This document shows positions 50,280-59,857 of a stretch of DNA of 64,000 bases, in pieces. The DNA is from Parapristionchus giblindavisi (lineage: Eukaryota > Nematoda > Chromadorea > Rhabditida > Diplogasteridae). The position numbers and the translations under genes are program-made. The DNA is taken from positions 186,001 through 250,000 of the forward strand of contig CALSFV010000374.1 of NCBI GenBank assembly GCA_943737045.1, written 5' to 3'. The stretch's first letter is position 1; each line of letters begins with the position of its first letter. The notes under the pieces were generated by a model that did not search any database, was not told the origin of the DNA, and was given only the letters and a program-made list of their open reading frames with translations.

Positions 50280-53200
50280 TTATTTTTTCTTGAACAATCT
50301 GATATTAGATAATGACTTCTATAAAGAAATATGATTAGATATACGATATAGATACATACAATGACTACCTTTCCAGACTTTAGTAGTTCTCCTTTTCGTA
50401 TTCCTTCCAATGAATAATTAGACTGACTACTTGGTGATGCATTTCCCAATTCAGCCGCATATGCACATCTGTAATTCAATCAATAAAATCAATAAAATAG
50501 TATACATTTGATCAAAATGCAAACAATAGTAAAGATATACGTACCGATTATGAGGGAGTGTTGCTGCATTTCTCTTAGCTAATTCATCATATCTCTTTTT
50601 CATATCAGGTTTTGGTAATTGACGACGAGATAATGTATCGCTCTGAGGCTGATAACATATTAAATATATAAATATATGATATAAATGGTAATGAACTTAC
50701 CATCCATCCTCCATTCTCCTTATCATCTTCATCATCGACAAATCCAACTTTCTTATCAACAACCTTAGCCTATGTATACTTTATATGTGGATAGACAAAT
50801 GTGTGATCTAACCTCTACTAGACCATCAATCTTAACTCCACGAATAGTTTTATATTCCAGTTGAGTGGGTTCCTCATCAAAGTCCAATAGACCTCAATAT
50901 AATATATTATATATAATAGAATGAGAAGAACTAACATAACATACTTAACGTACTAGTATTATTAGTGATATGATGTAAATTAGTTCTTCCATTATTGACT
51001 GTATAGACAGAACTAATTGTAGTATCTAATACGTTCAATCTTTCTTCTTCTTTTACTTTCTTCTTCTGAGCTTCTTTCATCTCTTTTTCTCTATCTTCTT
51101 CTTCTTTCTCTTTCTTCATATTTTCCATTTGAGCCTTCAATTCAGCATTTTCCTTCATTGCAATCATCCATTTATTCTCAAATTCTTTCTTCTTCAATAT
51201 AACATTCTCCTGTAACCATCCTTAATATAGTCAAACTACTAATCAACATAATATAAAACATACCATATTAACAGATACAGTTTCTTTTATTTCATTTAGA
51301 TTCCTTTCTAATGAATCTATTTTCTCTTTTAACTCAATCTTTTCTTCAATCAATACTTTCTGAATACAGTACAATCTTAATTCAATCAATAATAATATTA
51401 ATAATAACAAACATTTGCAGATTGCAATTTCGGCAACTCTAACAACTTTCTCTTCTCATTCTTAGCAATAAACTTGAGATTTTTAAGTTCCTCCTCCTCA
51501 AATCAATCAATAATTCAATATAACAATATGAACTCACAATCTTATAATTATTCTCGGCCAATGTATTCTTCTCCTCAATAACTTTATTCAATTCTAATTC
51601 AATATTTACATTATCCTCTTTCAATTGAGCTAGTTTACGTTCCTATAATTCATTAATCATCAATCAATTAATTAATTAATCGATAGATCAAACAATCAAA
51701 CCTCTTCCTCTATTCTTTTAGATTCTTCACTCTTCATTTTCTCAATCAAATCATTTAATCGATTATTCTCCATCATTGTATTGCATTGAACTTCACGAGT
51801 TGATGAATTCTATGACATATTAATTAAATATATACCTAATCAACCATAACATCCATTATATATTGATGGAATACCTCTTCTTTTAAATTAGTATTCTCAT
51901 CCTTCAATAGTTCCATATCTCCCTTGATAGATCCCAATTGAATGACTGCATCATCTCTTTCCTATTCAAAGAACCAATCGATATATCATGAATGAATGGA
52001 TATACCTTCTTCATTCCTTCAACTCCTTCCATTCTCTTCCTCATATCATCAATCGATAATTTGAGACGATCTCTCTCCTGAATAAATCAATCGATATTAT
52101 ATATGAATAGAACCAATACATACACAAATGACCTGTTGCAATTGAGACACTGCGTCCGTACTTGAATTATTTAAAGAAAAATTTTCGCTAGAAATAATAT
52201 TGATTGATTGAAGATACGATTAATTAGAGTAACCTCTCTAGATTGTATACGGTACGATTGAGTTTATCGATCTCCTCATTCATATTCTTCATCTCCATAT
52301 CTTTCTTTCTTCTATCATTTTCATAACTTTCTCGATCCTTCTTCATCTTATCAATCATATCTTTCATTTCTTTCTTCTTCTTTTCAATATCAATCTCCAT
52401 CTCCTCCTTCATATCATTCAATTCTTTACTCTTCTTTTCTATATCATCTTCTAATTTCTTTATCGTCTCTTCTCTATAATATCATTCTCATAATCACAAG
52501 CCATTCATATTTCGTCATACCTTTCATTCACCTCTCTTTCCATTTCTTTCTTCTTCTTTTCTATATCACCTTCTAATTTCTTTATCGTCTCTTCTCTATA
52601 ATATCATTCATTCATAATCACAATTCATTCATATTTCATCATACCTTTCATTCAACTTTCTACTCATTTCTGATAAATGATTATTTTTAATTCCATCTAA
52701 TACTATATATTCTTCTTCCTTTTCTATCATCTTTCTTTCATATTCCTTCTTCATTTCTTCACAATGAAGACGGATCGACTCATATTCTTCCGTTATTTCT
52801 CTTATTGTTTCCTCCAATTTGCTCACTCGATTAGTCAAATCTCGATTTGCCTATAATCAATCAATAATCAATCTATCGGAAATCTACAGCATACATGGTT
52901 CTTCCATGACAACTCATCAACAACGTCAACTTTCTCTCTTTTCAGGATATCGATTTTCTGTAAATAAATCAATAATATATGATATATTGATAATGTCATA
53001 CTGAATTGAGCTCATTCACTGTTTTACAGTTCATCGTATTCTCATCAATCAATGCTTCATTCTCGTCCTTCAATCTCTACAAATATCACACATATATTAT
53101 CAATATTAATTACATATGAGACGAATCGCGAGAAAATCGACCGTTTCGGAGGGTCCGCGGACATAGAAATTTCGACCCCCTGAAAAATTCAGATTAAGTA

Positions 53201-56200
53201 CTTTGAACGATGCTCTATCGAACTGCGCTTTCCGAATTTGCATATCTGCTCTCATTTTCGAGTAGTGGTAGGTCAAAGTTGGCAGGTACGGTATTTTTGG
53301 CTCAAGTGTGCGTCAGAAAAATGATCATAACTCCGTTCAAAATAATGATAGACACTTTTCCAAAAAAAGCATCGAAAGAGGAGATCTTGCGCAACATTTC
53401 CCAGTTGGTGACGTCATTTTTAGACCATGCTCCGGTGCTGGGCGGTCGGTTTATGAAAAAGTGACGTAACTTTCCTAATCGGAAAAAGTGCACTTTTCTT
53501 CTATGCGCGTTTTGTTGCACCCATATGTGTCTAAAAATGACCCAAGTTTCAGAGGATTTCCGAATTGGAAAAAAAAGCGTTGATTTTAGTGACGCGACCT
53601 CGGACCTTTCAAAGGAAAGAACGGCTTATTCCTTTATCAAGAAACAGCAAAGGAGCTTAAATGACTCAAAAACATCCGAAAAAGCATTACGAGCTCAAAA
53701 TACCCATATACGACAGTTATTTGAAACACAAAATCACCGAGTTCCGAAAAATTTGAAAAAACCCATATTTTGCTTTTCCACGTGGAAAAAACGTCTCAGT
53801 AATGTTAATTAATCTTTATAATATTTCTTATAACGTTTTTGAACATTTATGTTTTTGGAAGTGAAGGCCTACCTGCTCTTAGAGCCGAGATATCCGCCAT
53901 CGAGATTACACGCGTGCGCCCCAACTCCGCGCGATGTGTTGCCATAAAATGAACGTTTTCCAGCTCAGAATGACTCAAAACAACTTGTTTCATCATTCTT
54001 ATCACGAAAAAATACCTTGGAACTGTGTCTGTAAAAATCAGCAAAAGATTTGGATCGAACCGGGGTTCGAACCCGCTCGGTGGTAAAGGTAAAGAGGTAC
54101 CGCTCTAAAAAAACCGAGCGGGTTCGAACCCCGGTTCGATCCAAATCTTTTGCTGATTTTTACAGACACAGAACACTTGTTCCAAGGTATTTTTTCGTGA
54201 TAAGAATGATGAAACAAGTTGTTTTGAGTCAATCTGAGCTGGAAAACGTTCATTTTATGGCAACACATCGCGCGGAGTTGGGGCGCACGCGTGTAATCTC
54301 GATGGCGGATATCTCGGCTCTAAGAGCAGGTAGGCCTTCACTTCCAAAACATAAATGTTCAAAAACATTATAAGAAATATTATAAAGATTAATTAACATT
54401 ACTGAGACGTTTTTTTCCACGTGGAAAAGCAAAATATGGGTTTTTTTCAAATTTTTCGGAACTCGGTGATTTTGTATTTCAAATAACTGTCGTATATGGG
54501 TATTTTGAGCTCGTAATGCTTTTTCGGATGTTTTTGAGTCATTTAAGCTCCTTTGCTGTTTCTTGATAAAGGAATAAGCCGTTCTTTCCTTTGACAGGTC
54601 CGAGGTCGCGTCACTAAAATCAACGCTTTTTTTTCCAATTCGGAAATCCTCTGAAAGTTGGGTCATTTTTAGACACATATGGGTGCAACAAAACGCGCAT
54701 AGAAGAAAAGTGCACTTTTTCCGATTAGGAAAGTTACGTCACTTTTTCATAAACCGACCGCCCAGCACCGGAGCATGGTCTAAAAATGACGTCACCAACT
54801 GTGAAATGTTGCGCAAGATCTCCTCTTTCGATGCTTTTTTTGGAAAAGTGTCTATCATTATTTTGAACGGAGTTATGATCATTTTTCTGACGCACACTCG
54901 AGCCAAAAATACCGTACCTGCCAACTTTGACCTACCACTACTCGAAAATGAGAGCAGATATGCAAATTCGGAAAGCGCAGTTCGATAGAGCATCGTTCAA
55001 AGTACTTAATCTGAATTTTTCAGGGGGTCGAAATTTCTATGTCCGGGGGGTGGTCGAACCTCTGGCGATTCGTCTCATATAATGAATATTCATTCATACT
55101 TTAATTTGTTCTTGACCATTCTCAAATCGTTCTTCAATATTCTTCTTATCATCCATCAATTCTTTCACTTTTGAATCCAACTGAAATAATATATCATAAT
55201 CATTCATTCATATCATATTTCTATTATTATATAATAGATTGTCATTTGGAGATAAGAGAAGTCTTCATCATCTATAGAATCCTTCCATATTCATATACAA
55301 CTCCTTAAAGGGAGAGTAACCTCGCTCAATGAACCCATTCAACCCGTGTTATCTCTCACATGGATAGTTGGTGATACTGTATTGATACCACCCAATGCAT
55401 GAAAAAGTGACAAGTTCCCACAGGAATTGAACTTGCGATAACTCGGCCTCAAGCCAAGGCTCTTCCCGACTGAGCTATTTAGTCACTTGTCAGAAATGGA
55501 TATAAACGATATAATCAAGGGACAGTTCGTTTCAAATTGAGAATGTAAATTAATACAATAGATGAGACAGAGCAAGGAATCGAACCACAGATTCCCTGTT
55601 AATGAAAGACAAGATTCTTACCAACTGAGCTAAGGGTGCACAGTTCCAGTGATACCCATGGCAGACTATGTTCTCAATGTAGATTCATTGCGAGATTTAC
55701 ATCTCAATTATTTAGAACTGAACAATTTTACTTGTGTAATATTGGTTTCATATACTTGAAAATATACAAACACGAAAGTGGAATAACAAACAATTATCGA
55801 AAGAATGTAGATCTCTTAATGATCTTACTTAGTAGATTTATCTCTCCTTCTACGCTTAATCATGATCTTCGTGTATATTTAATTCCATGTATAACTAACA
55901 CATACTGTACCTTTGAGACATCATTTATTATTCTTTACAAAACAATCAATAATGAAGATGAACATTCATAAATAATTAAGGCGATTGAAGAAGATACTGG
56001 AACAGAATGAAAGCATAATCGCAAATATTCCTACTTTAAATCTAATACTATGAAACCACAATGGCATACTTTTGTTATTGTTTTCCTTAGTTCGTTTCTA
56101 TTCTATCACAATTCACTCAACCTCCGGTTTTAAATAATAAAGCAGTAAGTAGCAAGCAAAAAGTACCTTACTTGTCTGGTGTTGAAATCCATGCATGATT

Positions 56201-58727
56201 TTAGGTACAAGTATAACCATTCCATGCATGATCATACATGAAATATCCGTGGTTCGTGAACTTCCCTGATCATGCACTAATTTTCCGTGATTTTACATGG
56301 AATGACAGAATCCATGCATGATCACGGATAATCGATGGATAATCTATTTTCCATGCTTGATCGTGCCATTAATTGCACGAACTTTACTTGAATCATGCAT
56401 GGATTCAAACACCTAGGTTTTTATTAATTTTCAGTTACTTTTTCTCATGAGTATATGGAGAAAAAGTAGATAAAAAGTAAGTTACCTTTCGCGCATTATT
56501 TACTACAATATTACCACGCAAAACCGGAGACCTACTTATGTAATCCCTCCAATTGTTCTTCTCTCTTGAGACCTCCACCCTATCGTCGAATGTAGACGCA
56601 TCCGATTTGATCTGCAACTACTTTATGATTATTGATTGTAATAACTATTGCAACTACTAATTATTAATAACTACTAACTATTAATAACTACTAACTATTG
56701 CCATATTATTACTATTAATCAACACGTACGGATAGAATAGAGCGAACTAGTTCGAGCTAAAACCAACAAGAAGATCAGCGACTATCAAATCGAAACAGAA
56801 AGGAAAGAATATAGGAGAAACTGTATACTAAAGCGTTAATTAGATGGAAATAGGAGCACGTAACCACCGGATAAATGCAAAAGTATAGTATAAAAGTGAA
56901 GAATAAGGCCCTTTCCTTAGTTTATGTTTCGCATGATCCGTTCTTCTGCATTAGTGCCGAAATAGGACAGAGTGGATTGACGAAGCAATGGAGGGGGAAG
57001 GTAATTAAGTATGAAATATCACTATTGAAATAAGTAAAAGCATTGGAAATAACAAGAAGTCAACGAAGGACAGGGTCGGTTACACCCTACAAGACCTGCC
57101 TAATTCTATTTATTCGTAGATTTTTAAAGAGTAACGAACCTCATAAGATATTCTCGGCAACGTGAGACCATTATCTCTTCAATTTAACTCGCAGAACGAT
57201 TGAGAGAGATGTCGAAACTGTCAAGCTGAAAATGCATGATTGAAACGGGGAAAAGTCAACAAAAGAACATGAATATACCAACGTTTTCTCATTGGGCAGC
57301 GTAGAAACTAAACTATTTATGGTATGTACTCGTTTTACAACAAGAAAAACGAAAATAAACATAAAAAGATGAGCAGAAAGGTGAAAATGTTCAGCGAGGG
57401 AAATGAGTTGGCAAATTGCCAAAAGATTGACGAAAATAACTACTCTCTCACTGGCTCTCCGTGCGGGAGATAATTTGCTCCGATGGGCCAATTTTCTTTG
57501 GACATTTTGTATACTGTTTTTGACTGAGGTTACTCTCCCTTTAACTCTATACCAAAGGTCATTCAAGGGAAGATATTAGTTCATGTCTCACTACAAAGTC
57601 TATCCACTACCATAGGTCGAAAAGTATATTGCAAAGTACCAAGCCTGACCGGATTTTGAGCCAAAATTTCACAAAAAATCGAAAAAAAACCTATTCGACT
57701 ATTCCACTACAAATTGATACATACTACATTGTAGTCTAGTAACAATGTGGTTTGGTAAGAAGAAAGAAGAGAAGGTCATTCGTCCTTCTACAGTCTAATT
57801 CGCTATTTCTAAATGCGCTACAATTCCTCCTAAACCATAACCCCATGCAAGAGCCATTAAAGCCCCTGAAGAACCCATTATCAATCTAATCTAATCATAT
57901 CATATCAAATATGGAAGAGAAGACAGTAGAAAATGAAGGAAGTGACAACAATTATGACAATATTCAAGTTAACAAATAAGAAAATCAATTTGAATAAATG
58001 TATGATCATGTGTTCAAATATGAATCGTACAATAAATAGACAGAAGTGATGATGATACATTTAATATAAATATTTGAACATGAAAGATACCTTTTTTGTC
58101 AGATCTTTTTCAGTGATCAGTTCACTTGAAGTATTATCTAATCGATCCTTCAGTTTGTCATACCTGATTGTATTATGCATAATACATTAATTTGAACAAA
58201 GCATGACATACCCAGAGCGGGACATATTCAATTTATTCCGTAATTCAGTTATATTCATTTCTTTTACATCATTCTCTTCAAGAGCTTTCGATAACTATAA
58301 TAAGCTAATCAATAAATACATTATATACGTGAAATACTGCACCTTTTCCTGTAGACTTCTTATTTCACGTTCTCGTCTCTTTTCTCTGTATGCGGGAGAG
58401 TTGACTCGATCAGCAATAGGTGAATTAGTTGGAGGAGGCATCTTAATACATTTATTCATTTGATATATTAGAATATAAATAGATTACATTAGAATATCCA
58501 TATCTCGGTTCTGAACAAGGAATAGGAAGTTGTCGACGTGAAGAATATCGACATGGAGTAGCGAATGAACTTTGATATGATGCTAAACAATCTTATATAT
58601 TTATATTAAATTATTGATAGATTTATACCAAGAGCTCCTTCATGAAGTGACGCTCTCATAAGTGGAATTGCTGGTGAAACAAAACCTCCTCTATCGAAGT
58701 CCTCTTCCGATCGAACCTATTCAATTA

Positions 58728-58761
<34 letters not shown>

Positions 58762-59560
58762 TTGAATGAACATCTAATCTATGATAGACGAATGACAGAC
58801 GTACAGGAGTGACGGCATCTCCAGCTTGAATAGCTTCATGTACGAATGAATTCTCCAGTCCATTCTCAAACAATACAAGATACCAATTGTTGAAGTCCTG
58901 GTTCGTCAAACAAGTTTTATCCATCCACGCAATCTTGAAACACTTTTATTTGAAGATTAATAACTAAATAATACATTTCCACAAAAAATAGAAGCGTACA
59001 GCTCTCATCATAGGTTCGTGTAATCCACACTGTTCCATATACTCGATACTTTTCTTAACTGCTACTTTCTGTTCACTCATACACATTTCATGCCAGAACA
59101 AGAGGAGAAACTGTAACGGAACAACGCGTTAAAAAAATCTCCAAATTGAGCAAACTTTCATGATTTCTAAATCGTCACCGTTCGCAGCTTCTTCAGGTTT
59201 AAGATCTTTAGCCATTGTACATAGATCATCACTATAATTGAAAATACTTGAAAGGAACAAGTAAAATAATGGAACCTAGCTTCCATGAATTGATAAGTCT
59301 TGTGAAAAACATCTTCAGGTGATATGCCTTTCACTCTCACTGCCTCATTGTTTCCTTCCTTGTTAGGTGATGTTAAACAGTGCAGCAGGCTTGGAATATG
59401 CTCCCTCCACAAATCCGATAATATTTCAACTTCACTTCCTGAGTAGGACATTCCGAACGTGTTGAACTAAAAGAAAGAGAAGATCAAAATTAATGAACAT
59501 TGAACTGACCCAGAGCAAGAAGGCATTTTTGATGTCGGAATCGAGACGAGGTGTCGACAT
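50280..59560 (-). CDS. Large coiled-coil protein resembling NuMA/LIN-5, 29 exons, 999 aa
   Basis: Exons 59560-59510, 59466-59276, 59231-59156, 59110-59000, 58933-58805, 58716-58629, 58582-58488, 58441-58343, 58294-58212, 58163-58091, 55180-55100, 53076-53002, 52957-52895, 52850-52645, 52595-52521, 52473-52234, 52187-52133, 52077-52006, 51961-51875, 51809-51702, 51642-51538, 51496-51413, 51359-51264, 51209-50945, 50892-50813, 50769-50701, 50648-50545, 50468-50369 and 50318-50280 join in phase. A globular N-terminus (about 1-215) contains LLWFNTFGMS and DLEIMKFLLLFWHEMCMSEQ, which resembles the CH-like/hook fold of NuMA. Residues about 265-800 are heptad-rich coiled coil. The tail holds KRYDELAKRNAATLPHNRCA. 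LIN-5/NuMA tethers dynein to the cortex for spindle positioning. A HOOK-family protein is the alternative. Confidence 0.68.
53118..55076. mobile_element. 1.96 kb near-perfect palindromic element
   Basis: ATAT flanks both sides. The ends are GAGACGAATCGC and its inverse GCGATTCGTCTC. The two halves are almost exact inverse copies from end to end, meeting near 54100 at a short asymmetric core (GGTGGTAAAGGTAAAGAGGTACCGCTCT). Around the core lie inverted GAACCGGGGTTCGAACCCGC segments resembling a tRNA T-arm/B-box. Each arm keeps the same frames open (84 codons; 95 or more codons). No transposase is recognised. It sits in an intron of the NuMA-like gene. Confidence 0.85.
55407..55486 (-). pseudogene. 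tRNA-like sequence (UGA anticodon position), probably degenerate
   Basis: The minus strand reads GTGACTAAATAGCTCAGTCG with a D-arm, an anticodon stem CTTGG/CCGAG around loop CTTGAGG, and a T-loop-like AGTTCAATTCC, closing with GTCAC that pairs to the 5' GTGAC. The anticodon position is TGA (serine), yet there is no long variable arm as real tRNA-Ser has, and the T-stem is imperfect. It is better seen as a tRNA-derived cassette than a working gene. Confidence 0.55.
55563..55641 (-). pseudogene. tRNA-like sequence, degenerate
   Basis: The minus strand contains an A-box TTAGCTCAGTTGG and a B-box GGTTCGATTCC at normal spacing. The anticodon stem (CTTGT/ACAGG) encloses a 9-nt loop instead of 7, and the acceptor strands do not pair well. 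It is the second cassette of the 55309-57540 element. Confidence 0.5.
56190..56412. repeat. Clustered CCATGCATGATC repeats in both orientations
   Basis: At least six copies of (C)CATGCATGATC or close variants occur within 220 bp, several separated by short palindromes such as GATCATGCA. The core CATGCATG is self-complementary. Confidence 0.75.
57610..57706. mobile_element. Small repeat family B, copy 2 (internally shortened)
   Basis: It begins CATAGGTCGAAAAGTATATT, continues with CAAAGTACCAAGCCTGACCG and AAAATTTCACAAAAAATCGA as in copy 1, and ends CCTATTCGACTATTCC. It lies just outside the right border of the TTAA element. Confidence 0.65.
57795..57878 (-). CDS. Possible 27-aa microprotein in an intron
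   Basis: A minus-strand frame encodes MGSSGALMALAWGYGLGGIV followed by AHLEIAN and a stop. It has glycine-spaced hydrophobic text typical of tiny membrane proteins and no low complexity. It lies inside the 2.9 kb intron of the NuMA-like gene on the same strand. I do not recognise it, and it may be chance. Confidence 0.25.
   Translation of the reverse strand: MGSSGALMALAWGYGLGGIVAHLEIAN
58735..58760. repeat. (AAT)n microsatellite
   Basis: About nine AAT/TAA units lie in the intron between the exons ending at 58805 and starting at 58716 of the NuMA-like gene. Confidence 0.9.
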
Positions 59561-59857
59561 CTACTCTGTAAATACGTAGGAAACAAATAAATATACTACA
59601 CTAATCGAAAAAAAAATTTCCGCGCTTTCTAATTTTTAAAGAGTGTATATTTGGCGCGTAGAAATTGTAAACAAAGTACTGTATCTTTTACATTTAATAT
59701 CTTTTAAAGCGAAATGCCTGATTGGTTGTTCTCCCACACAGCACTAATTTATATATGAAAATTTTATTTATACATCTTTTTTATTCGTTATCAAATTTTG
59801 TATATGTACTATTAGGTAAGTTAACGCGTTAATAAACAAAACCTTTCACAGCGCACT
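59561..59857. promoter_or_regulatory. Divergent promoter interval between NuMA-like gene and TOMM40
   Basis: 297 bp separate the two start codons. It contains a TTTGGCGCG stretch near 59651 and AT-rich flanks, and each side ends in an acceptor-like site close to the ATG (TTTACAG 5 nt before the NuMA-like ATG; TTTCACAG 6 nt before the TOM40 ATG). No TATA box is convincing. Confidence 0.5.

Larger units (their letters stand above)
55309..57540. mobile_element. 2.2 kb TTAA-bounded TIR element carrying tRNA-like cassettes
   Basis: Perfect inverted ends, TTAAAGGGAGAGTAACCTC (55305-55323) and its inverse (57526-57544), include TTAA at both borders. Inside are two tRNA-like sequences (55407-55486, 55563-55641) and a cluster of CATGCATGATC repeats (56190-56412). 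The 131-codon minus frame at 57171-57566 crosses the terminus and has no recognised domain. The element occupies most of the 2.9 kb intron 58090-55181 of the NuMA-like gene. A shorter relative lies at 61762-62662. Confidence 0.75.

Noticed and set aside
53210..54993. Paired frames of 84 and 95-142 codons in both palindrome arms as transposase genes
   Set aside because: They mirror each other only because the arms are inverse copies, overlap other frames on the opposite strand, and show no catalytic motif or domain.
55407..55641. Two functional tRNA genes
   Set aside because: One lacks the long variable arm its anticodon would require, and the other has a 9-nt anticodon loop and unpaired acceptor ends. 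They are better explained as cassettes of the repeat.
57171..57566. A 131-codon minus-strand frame as an element-encoded protein
   Set aside because: It crosses the terminal inverted repeat of the TTAA element and matches no recognised fold.
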